Assembly (NCBI GenBank): GCA_000424365.1
Contig: AUJT01000002.1
Coordinates: 310,001 to 374,000 of the forward strand
Source of the DNA: Lachnospiraceae bacterium NK4A144
GTDB taxonomy: Bacteria > Bacillota > Clostridia > Lachnospirales > Lachnospiraceae
Length of the DNA stretch: 64,000 nucleotides
Direction: 5' to 3'
Positions 18,406-27,166 of the stretch are shown here, piece by piece. How positions within the stretch are numbered: the stretch's first letter is position 1; each line of letters opens with the position of its first letter. The translations under genes and the position numbers were made by a program. The notes beneath the pieces were generated by a model. That model was not told where the DNA came from. It saw only the letters and a program-made list of their open reading frames with translations, and did no database searches.

Positions 18406-19332
18406 TCACCCCATCACAGAAATTTCATTTTTTTTCAGATCGTAACGATATACTTCATCAGAAAGATAATCCTCATCATAAACGACAGATCTGTTGATAC
18501 TCGAAACCATACGTCTCAGTTCATTTATATCCATCTCTTCTGTTTCCGGGAGAATGATAAACTCATGTACAGATGACGGCAGCAAGATCAGATCAACCGC
18601 TCTCTCCTCTGCAAATTTACGAAGGATATCAGGTGCTAAGATTCCCGCAGCTCCATAAGAACCGCTTCGATTAGTGAGTACGTACATAGGCAAAGCATCA
18701 TATCCCATAATATCTTTGTCAATGATATCCGTTATACCACATATTTCGGGTTTTATGAGATCTTTTATATTCTCCATGGCTGCTGTATAGAGTTCTTCTT
18801 CGCCTACTCCCCACGCCTTCATATGTTCATTTTTAACGGTGACGCTTCCGAACGATTCCTTCTCTCCTACAAACACAACATATATCACAGCAAGATCCAA
18901 AAAATCTCTATGTGGAACACCTGACAGCAACTTCGCGTTTCGTACTTTATTTACAAGTCTGACTCCTATCTTTTTTCGAACCGACTCAAAACTCAAAAAT
19001 CCTTCTATATCGAATTTCCCCGGATCTCTATGGCTGCTGTAAGCCTTAAGAATACTATTAACTACCTCCTGCAAATTTTTATCGTCTTCCATATACTCTT
19101 TATATAATGACTCCAGATAAATTGTCGGAGCTATCTTACTTTCCACTTCAGATATAGACACACCACACAACTTCACAGAATTATTTTTCATCACTTCCGC
19201 CTTTTTTACGCGAAATTCAGGTCCACAGATGTCCTTTAACTCTTCTACGACCCGATCGCAGAATACCCCAAATTCCATCTTCTCCGACTCTGATGTGTTT
19301 CTCACTTCAAAATCAATTTTAAAATTATCCAT
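18406..19332 (-). CDS. DUF5688-family protein
   Basis: A 308-residue soluble protein. It matches the general layout of DUF5688 proteins, which are abundant and of unknown function in Lachnospiraceae: an acidic N-terminal helical part, a middle 'KIGVRLVNKVRNAKLLSGVPHRDFLDLAVIYVV' segment, and a C-terminal half with 'LPMYVLTNRSGSYGAAGIL' and 'LLPSSVHEFIILPE'. No catalytic motif, signal peptide or membrane helix is seen. The ATG at 19332 has AAAGGAG upstream. It is probably monocistronic. Confidence 0.75.
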   Translation of the reverse strand: MDNFKIDFEVRNTSESEKMEFGVFCDRVVEELKDICGPEFRVKKAEVMKNNSVKLCGVSISEVESKIAPTIYLESLYKEYMEDDKNLQEVVNSILKAYSSHRDPGKFDIEGFLSFESVRKKIGVRLVNKVRNAKLLSGVPHRDFLDLAVIYVVFVGEKESFGSVTVKNEHMKAWGVGEEELYTAAMENIKDLIKPEICGITDIIDKDIMGYDALPMYVLTNRSGSYGAAGILAPDILRKFAEERAVDLILLPSSVHEFIILPETEEMDINELRRMVSSINRSVVYDEDYLSDEVYRYDLKKNEISVMG

Positions 19333-19672
19333 AAAACTCCTTTCCGGTTATCACCGGCGTGCTTAGCACGTATAACATAAATTTTTCTGATCTTGACTGA
19401 GATGTTGACTAACAGAATTTGAGAACGCAAAAAGAACAGACTCCTGCGCAGAGAAAAAGGCAGAAAAATCCATGTATGATGTAAAACAATTAAATAAAAC
19501 AATGAAATCTCGATCCGAACCGGATCATGAACTCCCTGAAAAGGGAAAAGAAAGAATTGATATATCCGAATGATATATCCGAAATATTTAGCTTGAACAA
19601 AAAGATATCAAGCCGAGTTCATAAGCCATACGACCCATGAACTCCGGCCTGAATGTCTACAAAGAAATAATC
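19333..19672. other. Intergenic stretch between DUF5688 gene and efp
   Basis: No convincing gene. Small hairpins occur, including GAGTTCAT/ATGAACTC at 19616-19645, just past the efp stop, which may help end transcription although no T-run follows. A TATATCCGAAT motif is repeated near 19561-19585. Confidence 0.5.
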
Positions 19673-20230
19673 TCAGACACGAGAGAGATACTCACCTGTA
19701 CGAGTATCGATCTTGATCTTATCACCCTGGTTTACGAACAGAGGTACATTTACCTGTGCGCCAGTTTCAACTGTTGCCGGCTTACTTGCACCTGTAGCTG
19801 TATCACCCTTAAATCCAGGCTCAGTCTCAGTAATCTCAAGCTCAACAAAAAGAGGAGGCTCAACTGCAAATACAGAACCATTGTAAGAGTTGATCTTGCA
19901 GTTTTCGTTCTCCTTAACGAACTTCATTGCATCGCCAACAACATCCTTTGCGATAGAAATCTGCTCGTAAGACTCAGGATCCATGAAATTGTAAAGATCA
20001 CCATCGTTGTAAAGATACTGCATATCTCTACGATCAATGTGAGCTGTCGGGAATTTTTCCGTAGGGCGGAAGGTCTTCTCAACAACACCACCGTTGATGA
20101 TATTCTTCAGCTTTGTTCTTACGAAAGCAGCACCTTTACCGGGCTTAACATGCTGAAACTCAATTATCTGAAATACGTTGCCTTCGATCTCAACGGTCAG
20201 GCCATTCCGAAAATCACCTGCAGAAACCAT
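19673..20230 (-). CDS. efp: Translation elongation factor P
   Basis: A 185-residue ribosome-associated factor that relieves stalling at polyproline stretches. The three beta-barrel domains have normal length: KOW-like N-terminus ('[16 protein letters not shown]'), a loop '[14 protein letters not shown]' carrying the tip lysine at about residue 32, and the C-terminal '[20 protein letters not shown]' and '[12 protein letters not shown]'. AGGAGG precedes the ATG. It follows yqeG and nrdR in the same direction. Confidence 0.97.
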   Translation of the reverse strand: MVSAGDFRNGLTVEIEGNVFQIIEFQHVKPGKGAAFVRTKLKNIINGGVVEKTFRPTEKFPTAHIDRRDMQYLYNDGDLYNFMDPESYEQISIAKDVVGDAMKFVKENENCKINSYNGSVFAVEPPLFVELEITETEPGFKGDTATGASKPATVETGAQVNVPLFVNQGDKIKIDTRTGEYLSRV

Positions 20231-20306
20231 AAAAATAATCCTCCTATTAGAACAATCCAGTCAAAATACTAAGATATTTTACACTAGATGAATGATCTTT
20301 TCAACC

Positions 20307-20816
20307 TCATTTTGAATTGTGCGAAAAATAGCGCTTTAAAACGATTGCCTCAAGACGTCTTTTCAGAACGATCTGAATTTCTTCTTTCGGATTTATCGGG
20401 TGAACCAGTATGTTTCTGATACCGGCTCTGTGTGCTCCCCAGACATCCGTAAAAATCTGATCCCCCACAAACAGTGTTGTGCCGGAAGTCGTTCCCATCT
20501 TTTTCATTGCCGCAAAATAACCGCTTCGTGAGGGTTTATTTGCCTTAAATATATACGATGCATATTTTACGTCTTCCGCAAAATGCTTTACCCTCGGTTC
20601 TTTATTATTAGATAAGAGTAATGCTTTAAACCCTATATCATGCAAACGCTTAAACAGTGCTTTGGCTCTGTCATCAGCAGGAGCATCATGCGGCACCAGT
20701 GTATTGTCGACATCAAAGATCACTCCACGATAACCCTGCTTATAAAGCGACTCAAAATCTATTTCATATGTGGATCTCACATATTCATCCGGATAGAAAT
20801 TTTCAAAAAAACCCAT
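20307..20816 (-). CDS. yqeG: YqeG-family HAD phosphatase
   Basis: A 169-residue HAD-superfamily (subfamily IIIA) phosphatase. The catalytic motif I 'VIFDVDNTLVPHD' with its DxD, motif II serine in 'ALLLSNN', a lysine in 'FKANKPSR' and motif III 'VGDQIFTDVWGAHRAG' are all present. The YqeG family is widespread in Firmicutes, and in chloroplast-related homologues acts on phosphatidylglycerophosphate. The substrate here is unproven. Gene order nrdR-yqeG-efp suggests co-transcription. Confidence 0.92.
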   Translation of the reverse strand: MGFFENFYPDEYVRSTYEIDFESLYKQGYRGVIFDVDNTLVPHDAPADDRAKALFKRLHDIGFKALLLSNNKEPRVKHFAEDVKYASYIFKANKPSRSGYFAAMKKMGTTSGTTLFVGDQIFTDVWGAHRAGIRNILVHPINPKEEIQIVLKRRLEAIVLKRYFSHNSK

Positions 20817-20854
20817 CTTTTCCGGTTCTCCTTTTCATACGAAAAGGTGCCGCA

Positions 20855-21304
20855 TCACTGCAGCACCTTTTTAAGCTCATCCATAAAGGAATTTACATCC
20901 TTAAATTCACGATAGACAGAAGCAAAACGAACGTAAGCAACCGCTTCCAGATCTTTTAGCTTCTCCATGACCATTTCTCCGATCACCGATGAAGGTATTT
21001 CCCGCTCTCCGATATTGAAAATCTCAGTTTCAACCTCATCAAGCAACTTTGTGATCTTTTCTGCCGGAATCGGACGCTTGTGACATGCAAGAAGCACGCC
21101 GCGTTCGATCTTTCGCCTGTCATAAGCTTCCCTGTTACTGTCTTTCTTTATGATCATAAGCGGAATCGTCTCAACTTTTTCATAAGTCGTGAATCTCTTT
21201 CCGCATTCGTCACATACTCTTCGCCTCCTAATGGCATTATTTTCCTCAGAAGGACGTGAATCGATGACTCTTGTATTATCATGACCGCAATATGGACATC
21301 TCAT
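20855..21304 (-). CDS. nrdR: Transcriptional repressor NrdR
   Basis: Zinc-finger plus ATP-cone repressor of ribonucleotide reductase genes, 149 residues as usual. The four-cysteine zinc ribbon (MRCPYCG ... CDECGKRFTTYEKVE) occupies residues 1-40. The ATP-cone follows from about residue 49 (IKKDSNREAYDRRKIERGVL). It sits immediately downstream of ftsZ, linking division and dNTP supply as in other Clostridia. Confidence 0.97.
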   Translation of the reverse strand: MRCPYCGHDNTRVIDSRPSEENNAIRRRRVCDECGKRFTTYEKVETIPLMIIKKDSNREAYDRRKIERGVLLACHKRPIPAEKITKLLDEVETEIFNIGEREIPSSVIGEMVMEKLKDLEAVAYVRFASVYREFKDVNSFMDELKKVLQ

Positions 21305-21361
21305 TTGTCAGGCTTCCTCTCAGCTATTTTATTCACTCAACCTGGTTCCTCTAAAATGATT

Positions 21362-22555
21362 TCAGTTTCTCTTAAGAAAATCCGGAACCTTTATGCTTCT
21401 GGGCTGAAGTCTGGGTGTGCTGGGCGCACTTACCTGTCCTGACTGTGTACTCTGTGATGACGTTGTCTGAGTGCTGCTTCCAAGATTACCCGCGGTATAT
21501 GCGCCTGGATTAAACGGAGCAGTTCCATGTACGCCTGTTGAAAGTCCGGGATTCGGATACTTTATGCCGCCAAGCATGCCTGCACTCTTTGCCTGCTGAT
21601 TATCATTCTCCTCAAGTCCTGTTGCAATAACAGTGATCTTAACGAAATCAGCCTCAGACTTATCCTCTTTCGCACCGAAGATAACATTTGTATCTTCACC
21701 TGTAAGAGACTCAACATAGTCACTTGCCTCTGAAGCTTCAAACAATGTAATATCACCGGAAATATTGATAATAGTATTAGCAGCTCCGCTAATAGTAGTC
21801 TCAAGAAGAGGACTCTCTACTGCAAGTTTAACTGCCTCAAGTGCCTTATTTTCGCCCTTTGCCATACCGATTCCGATATGTGCGATACCCTTATCCTTCA
21901 TAACTGTGCGTACATCCGCAAAGTCAAGGTTGATAAGAGCCGGAACGTTAATAAGATCTGTGATTCCCTGTACCGCCTGCTGAAGCACTTCATCCGCCTT
22001 CTTAAGTGAATCAGAGAACGAAGTCTTACGATCAACGATCTCCAGAAGCTTGTCGTTAGGAATAACGATCAAAGTATCAACTGCATTCTTAAGCTTTTCG
22101 ATACCTGATTTCGCATTATTCATACGGGTTCTTGCTTCAAACTTAAACGGCTTTGTAACTACGCCGACAGTAAGGATGCCCATATCCTTAGCGATACGCG
22201 CAATAACCGGAGCCGCACCTGTTCCGGTACCGCCGCCCATTCCACAGGTAACGAAGACCATATCATATCCCTTTACGGTATTTGTGATCTCATCCTGGCT
22301 TTCCTCTGCCGCTTTTTCACCGACTTCCGGGTTTGCACCGGCACCAAGTCCCTTTGTCAGCTTTTCGCCGATCTGTAAGAGCTTCGGAGACTTACATAAC
22401 TGCAGAGCCTGCTTATCAGTATTTACACCGAGGAAATCTACACCCTCGATCTTTTCATCTATCATTCTGTTGACAGCATTATTTCCTGCTCCACCTACTC
22501 CAACTACGAGTATCTTGCAGCCATTTACTGCCTCATCTTCCTTAATTTCCAGCAC
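21362..22555 (-). CDS. ftsZ: Cell division GTPase FtsZ
   Basis: Tubulin-like GTPase forming the division ring, 397 residues. The nucleotide-binding loop '[13 protein letters not shown]', the tubulin signature '[15 protein letters not shown]' and the T7 loop '[11 protein letters not shown]' are intact. A Ser/Thr/Gln-rich linker leads to the C-terminal partner-binding peptide '[10 protein letters not shown]'. The start is GTG at 22555 with GGAGGAG upstream; no internal ATG has as good a site. Confidence 0.98.
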   Translation of the reverse strand: MLEIKEDEAVNGCKILVVGVGGAGNNAVNRMIDEKIEGVDFLGVNTDKQALQLCKSPKLLQIGEKLTKGLGAGANPEVGEKAAEESQDEITNTVKGYDMVFVTCGMGGGTGTGAAPVIARIAKDMGILTVGVVTKPFKFEARTRMNNAKSGIEKLKNAVDTLIVIPNDKLLEIVDRKTSFSDSLKKADEVLQQAVQGITDLINVPALINLDFADVRTVMKDKGIAHIGIGMAKGENKALEAVKLAVESPLLETTISGAANTIINISGDITLFEASEASDYVESLTGEDTNVIFGAKEDKSEADFVKITVIATGLEENDNQQAKSAGMLGGIKYPNPGLSTGVHGTAPFNPGAYTAGNLGSSTQTTSSQSTQSGQVSAPSTPRLQPRSIKVPDFLKRN

Positions 22556-22637
22556 GGAATAACTCCTCCTTTACACCCTTCATTCGGCTCTCCTAGAGAG
22601 ATTGTACCTAAAATAATCCCTTTTAAACCTATTTATA

Positions 22638-22666
22638 ATAATATATATTCCGATACAATAAATCAA
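22638..22666 (-). promoter_or_regulatory. Promoter upstream of ftsZ
   Basis: TTGATT (22661-22666), a 17-base spacer and TATTAT (22638-22643) on the minus strand, inside the 215-base ftsQ-ftsZ gap. ftsZ can therefore be expressed separately from the division cluster. Confidence 0.65.
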
Positions 22667-22770
22667 CCTCTAATTCATGCCGAACTGTGATTTTGTTATT
22701 GTAAACCATCTGAAGTTCGCTCTGGTAACGAATTTCAACGGTCAGGTCAGAAAATCAGATTTTTTTCCCA

Positions 22771-23517
22771 TCACTCATCTTCTTCAAACGTTATGTATCC
22801 GTCTGAATTTTCTTCACTGTAATTTTCCATCCGGAGCACACCCTTTAGCCCTTTGAGAGATGGTACTATGTACCGCAGGCGTATCATCTTCTCATCGATA
22901 TTATCCATGGTTCCAAGCGCAACCCTTGCTTCACCAAAAAACAATGTTATGGTGTCATCCCTGCTGAAATAGATCGAGTCTGTAACAATATCATATTTTG
23001 TAAGAAGCTGTGTTATCGAAAGAATATCATTAAAGATCTCCGGATCCTTTACCGGAAGCTGTTCCCCGACAACACAATGGTCAAAATTAAGTCCCGTCAC
23101 ATACGGTATACCTTCAAGCTGTCTTGAGGAACTCTCAACAATGATACCATCTCTGTCAAAATACATATAGTGATCTAAAAATCCAACATAACCGGCAACC
23201 GCCTTCTCATACACCTCTATGGTGATCGCATGAGGAGAATTGATATTCACATCCATTCTCTCGATGAACGGAATATTCGTCACCGGATGATTTCTGTATC
23301 TAAACAACAGATACAGTGAATTATTTCCCATTGGACCGGTCATGATCATATCCTGTACTTCCTGATCGGTATAATGAGAACTTCCTGCCACTGTCACTTC
23401 CGTAACCATGAAAAATGACCTGACAAAGAAGACTGCTCCCAGCAATAATGCGATTACCGCAAGAACCAGGATCAGATTTTTCAAAGATTTCAGTTGTATT
23501 CCCCTCCGCCATCGCAT
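22771..23517 (-). CDS. ftsQ: Cell division protein FtsQ/DivIB
   Basis: A bitopic divisome protein of 248 residues with a short basic cytoplasmic N-terminus, one membrane helix (about residues 14-33), an extracellular POTRA domain beginning 'FMVTEVTVAGSSHYTDQEV', and a beta domain. Its ATG overlaps the ftsW stop codon by one base (TGATG), so translation is coupled. murG, often found between ftsW and ftsQ, is absent. Confidence 0.92.
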   Translation of the reverse strand: MRWRRGIQLKSLKNLILVLAVIALLLGAVFFVRSFFMVTEVTVAGSSHYTDQEVQDMIMTGPMGNNSLYLLFRYRNHPVTNIPFIERMDVNINSPHAITIEVYEKAVAGYVGFLDHYMYFDRDGIIVESSSRQLEGIPYVTGLNFDHCVVGEQLPVKDPEIFNDILSITQLLTKYDIVTDSIYFSRDDTITLFFGEARVALGTMDNIDEKMIRLRYIVPSLKGLKGVLRMENYSEENSDGYITFEEDE

Positions 23518-24653
23518 CAGACTTGAATACTCCTTGAAACATTGAGTGCAATGCCTATTTCCGTTAACAGAAATAATACCGATGTTCCTCCGAAGGATAT
23601 GAACGGAAGAGTGATACCGGTATTTGGTATCGAATTTGTCACAACGGCTATATTCAGGATCACCTGAATAGAAATGTGCCCCATGACTCCAACTACCAAA
23701 AGCGCTCCAAATTTATCCGGCGCATTATTTGCCACAACCATAAAACGCCATATGAGGATCAGGAACAAAATCAAAATAGCTGTGGCGCCAAACAGGCCAA
23801 GTTCTTCGCAAATGATCGAAAAGATCATATCATTCTGGGCTTCCGGAACGAATCCCAGTTTCTGTGTACTCTGTCCCAGTCCTTTACCAAAGATACCTCC
23901 GGCTCCTATCGAATATAACGACTGAAGCGTCTGATATCCGGTTCCGGACGCATACGCTTCCGGATTCAGCCATGCTCTGATACGTGATAATCTAAATCCC
24001 GCATCCGGCGGAAGTTCTCCGCTGGCAATAACCCAGACAACGAGGCCTGCAAGTCCCAAAACAAGTAAACCTCCAAGAACAAAATACCAATACTTTGGTG
24101 TAGCTACAAAAAACATCACTGCAACTATTCCAAAAACAATAATAGCCGAACTCAGGTTATCTGTAAGCTTATAAAGCATTAATGACGGTATTCCGCCTAT
24201 AACCGCTATAGCCATGATGTTTTTTTTCATATTTGCATTTATCTTTGGACCATCTCTTCCACACAGAAGTGCTGCAACAAAGAGAATAACTGCGATCTTT
24301 GCTGCCTCTGCCGGCTGAAAGGAAAAACTTCCGACTCCAAGCCAACGTCTGGCACCATTCCTGGTAATACCGAGCGGCGTCCTGACCAAAATGATCAAAA
24401 ACAGCGAAACCACATAAGACGCCAGTGCAAGTCTTCTCCAAAAATGATAATCGATCCTGGAAAAGATAAGCATGCAAACAACCCCTAATGCAGTTGCTCG
24501 GGCCTGACTCCTAAGATAAAAGGTCGGATCATTAAATTTCAAGCTTGCTTCATACGAACTTGCGGAATAAACCATGATCAGTCCAAATACCAGAAGCACG
24601 ACTACAGCCAGAAGCAGATTAACATCCATGGCTGATTTACCGGACTTAGCCAT
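23517..24653 (-). CDS. ftsW: SEDS peptidoglycan polymerase FtsW
   Basis: A 378-residue integral membrane glycosyltransferase that polymerises lipid II at the septum. About ten helices are seen. Family landmarks are 'GARRWLGVGSFSFQPAE' (residues ~92-108) and the large extracellular loop with 'GKGLGQSTQKLGFVPEAQND' carrying the catalytic acidic residue region, and the C-terminal 'TGITLPFISFGGTSVL'. Its place after murD and next to the class B PBP cluster supports ftsW over rodA. Confidence 0.95.
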   Translation of the reverse strand: MAKSGKSAMDVNLLLAVVVLLVFGLIMVYSASSYEASLKFNDPTFYLRSQARATALGVVCMLIFSRIDYHFWRRLALASYVVSLFLIILVRTPLGITRNGARRWLGVGSFSFQPAEAAKIAVILFVAALLCGRDGPKINANMKKNIMAIAVIGGIPSLMLYKLTDNLSSAIIVFGIVAVMFFVATPKYWYFVLGGLLVLGLAGLVVWVIASGELPPDAGFRLSRIRAWLNPEAYASGTGYQTLQSLYSIGAGGIFGKGLGQSTQKLGFVPEAQNDMIFSIICEELGLFGATAILILFLILIWRFMVVANNAPDKFGALLVVGVMGHISIQVILNIAVVTNSIPNTGITLPFISFGGTSVLFLLTEIGIALNVSRSIQV

Positions 24654-24677
24654 TTTATATCCTCATTTTACTTGTTC

Positions 24678-26063
24678 TCACGCTTTGAGATACTCTCTTA
24701 CATACTGCTTAAAGAGATCTCCACGCTCCTCATAACTCTTAAACATATCCCAGCTTGCACATGCAGGAGAAAGCAGTACGGCATCACCTTTTTCCGCATG
24801 ATCATGACAAACCTGTACAGCCTCTTTCAGATCACCGACCATGACTATATCCGTAAAGCCATGCTTTTCTGCACATTTCTTTATATCGCCTGCTGTTTCT
24901 CCCATAAGTACCAGGAGTTTAACCTTATCGCCAAATGACTTGATCCAGTCATCATAAGGGAGCTTTTTGTCATATCCGCCGCCAATAAGAAGTGTCGGCT
25001 TTGACATTGCCTCTATAGCCTTGATCGCAGCATCTGTATTAGTTCCCTTGGAATCGTTATAGTAAACTACATCATTAATAGTCTCTACATACTCGATCCT
25101 GTGCTCTACTGCCTTAAACTTGCGGATCACATCAGCAATAAGTTCAACAGGTACACCATAGCTGAACGCCATTCCCACTGCAGCCATTACATTCTCATAG
25201 TTATGGCTACCGATAAGATTCATATCATGAATATTTATAACTTTTGTTCCGTTATAATAAATATCCTCATTCTGAAGATGTACAAAATCTACATTAGGAA
25301 GGTCTTTCTCAAAATCTGCATTTTTTGTAAAATAAACAACCTTTGCGTTTGTCTTCTCCCCAAATTCACGAGTATAAGGGTCATCATAATTAAGCACTAT
25401 CGTGTCGTCTGCAGTCTGCTTTTCAGCTATACGCTCCTTTACAGCCACGTAATTTTCCATAGTATGATGTCTGTTAAGATGATCCGGAGTTATATTCAGG
25501 ATCGCTGAGACATGCGGATGGAACTCGTGAGTAGTCTCCAGCTGGAATGAACTGATTTCTGCTACAACGATAGAATTCTCATCAGTCGCTGTTGCCGCAT
25601 CCGTATACGGATTTCCGATATTTCCAACTACAAAAACTTTTCTGCCTTCTTCTGTTTCAGCAAAAGCCTTCATGATCTCGCCAACAAGTGACGTTGTAGT
25701 TGTCTTTCCATTCGTACCGGTAATGGCGAGCAGATCACCCTTTGAGGACTGATATGCCAGTTCAACCTCACCGTAAACCGGTATTCTATGCATTTTAAGG
25801 TCCTCAACCATAGGACTGTCTATCGGTACTCCGGGGCTTATAACCGCACAATCGACACTCTGCCATACGTCATCAGGCATGTCCTTAAGGACGAGACGTA
25901 CTTCCGCATCTTCCTGAAAGTTTTTCATAATAGCGACGCGATCAACAGTATCTTTTGCGTCATAAAGAATGACGTTCGCACCAATTTTCAGTAAAAGCCG
26001 CGTTGCGCCGATGCCGCTTTTTCCTGTACCGATTACCAGAACATTGAGACCCTTGAAATTCAT
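24678..26063 (-). CDS. murD: UDP-N-acetylmuramoylalanine--D-glutamate ligase
   Basis: Adds D-glutamate to UDP-MurNAc-L-Ala in the cytoplasm, 461 residues. The N-terminal Rossmann 'VLVIGTGKSGIGATRLLLKI' is followed by the ATP-binding P-loop 'ITGTNGKTTTTSL' (residues ~112-124), the metal/substrate 'NITPDHLNRH', and the C-terminal 'YNDSKGTNTDAAIKAI' with 'LSPACASWDMFKSYEERG'. All ligase motifs are intact. Confidence 0.97.
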   Translation of the reverse strand: MNFKGLNVLVIGTGKSGIGATRLLLKIGANVILYDAKDTVDRVAIMKNFQEDAEVRLVLKDMPDDVWQSVDCAVISPGVPIDSPMVEDLKMHRIPVYGEVELAYQSSKGDLLAITGTNGKTTTTSLVGEIMKAFAETEEGRKVFVVGNIGNPYTDAATATDENSIVVAEISSFQLETTHEFHPHVSAILNITPDHLNRHHTMENYVAVKERIAEKQTADDTIVLNYDDPYTREFGEKTNAKVVYFTKNADFEKDLPNVDFVHLQNEDIYYNGTKVINIHDMNLIGSHNYENVMAAVGMAFSYGVPVELIADVIRKFKAVEHRIEYVETINDVVYYNDSKGTNTDAAIKAIEAMSKPTLLIGGGYDKKLPYDDWIKSFGDKVKLLVLMGETAGDIKKCAEKHGFTDIVMVGDLKEAVQVCHDHAEKGDAVLLSPACASWDMFKSYEERGDLFKQYVREYLKA

Positions 26064-26108
26064 TTCTGCACCTTTCTTGTAGCTGACGTGTATATTGTTT
26101 CTGTGTCT

Positions 26109-27086
26109 TTATATCATAAAATATGAAATGAGGCACAAAAATGCAGTTAGTGCCGTAAAAGCCCAGACGACCTTTACTTCACTCCAACCACCTAATTCAA
26201 AATGATGATGTATCGGCGCCATACGGAAAAATCTCTTTCCGTGAGTTGCCTTAAAATACAACACCTGAATAATAACCGAAACCACCTCTGCGAGGTAGAT
26301 GAACGCTACAAAAATGATAAATATAGGCATCTTCATCAGGATCATGCAGGCTGCAACAAATCCACCAAGTGCGAGAGATCCTGTATCTCCCATAAACACC
26401 TTGGCAGGATGCCAGTTATAGACGAGGAATCCAAAAAGGCTTCCCATCATCGCAGCTGCCGAATAATTGATCGTAAGACCCAGACGAACAGAAACTATCG
26501 CGATAAATGCGCAGATCACGATGGTAACGGAACTGAGCAGACCATCGAGACCGTCTGTGAAATTAGAACCATTAACCGTTCCGAGGATAACTACAAACAA
26601 AAACGGTATGGTAAATATACCGAGATTCAGATATATCGGATTTGCATCTGCCGAAAACAGTCCCGAGAAAGGAACCATCATCTCGAATGACACACTCGTA
26701 AAATTGTAGATATAAAATAACAGAATACCGGCAACAGCCGCCTGACCGATCATTTTCTGTATCGGAGTGAGTCCAAGAGACCGCTTCATGACTACCTTGA
26801 TATAGTCATCAGCAAAACCTACCAGACCAAATCCTATAGTAGAAATGGCAATCGGTATTACCTGGCGGAATTTAACTGAAAGCACAACTGAAAACACCAG
26901 AAAAACCAGCAGGAACATGATACCACCCATGGTCGGTGTTCCCGTCTTCTGGAGATGCGATGCAGGTCCGTCTTCTCTTTCCGTCTGGCTTGCTTTTAAG
27001 CGTCTGAGCCATGGCAGTATAACAAGCCCTGACAGCGCAGTTAAGCCAAACGAAAGTAACATTATTATTAAAAAACCGAAAAACAT
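26109..27086 (-). CDS. mraY: Phospho-N-acetylmuramoyl-pentapeptide transferase
   Basis: Makes lipid I from UDP-MurNAc-pentapeptide and undecaprenyl phosphate in the membrane; 325 residues and ten helices. The motifs 'KTGTPTMGGIMFL', the paired acidic 'FADDYIKV', 'NGSNFTDGLDGL' and the histidine cluster 'FRMAPIHHHFELGG' are complete. It lies directly upstream of murD and downstream of the PBP gene; murF, often next to it, is missing. Confidence 0.97.
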   Translation of the reverse strand: MFFGFLIIMLLSFGLTALSGLVILPWLRRLKASQTEREDGPASHLQKTGTPTMGGIMFLLVFLVFSVVLSVKFRQVIPIAISTIGFGLVGFADDYIKVVMKRSLGLTPIQKMIGQAAVAGILLFYIYNFTSVSFEMMVPFSGLFSADANPIYLNLGIFTIPFLFVVILGTVNGSNFTDGLDGLLSSVTIVICAFIAIVSVRLGLTINYSAAAMMGSLFGFLVYNWHPAKVFMGDTGSLALGGFVAACMILMKMPIFIIFVAFIYLAEVVSVIIQVLYFKATHGKRFFRMAPIHHHFELGGWSEVKVVWAFTALTAFLCLISYFMI

Positions 27087-27166
27087 ATCTTTTCCTCTGA
27101 TTTAGTTAGTTACAACGATTTTCAATTATAAATCATTCTTGCATACATTTCAATGCAAGAGAGGTT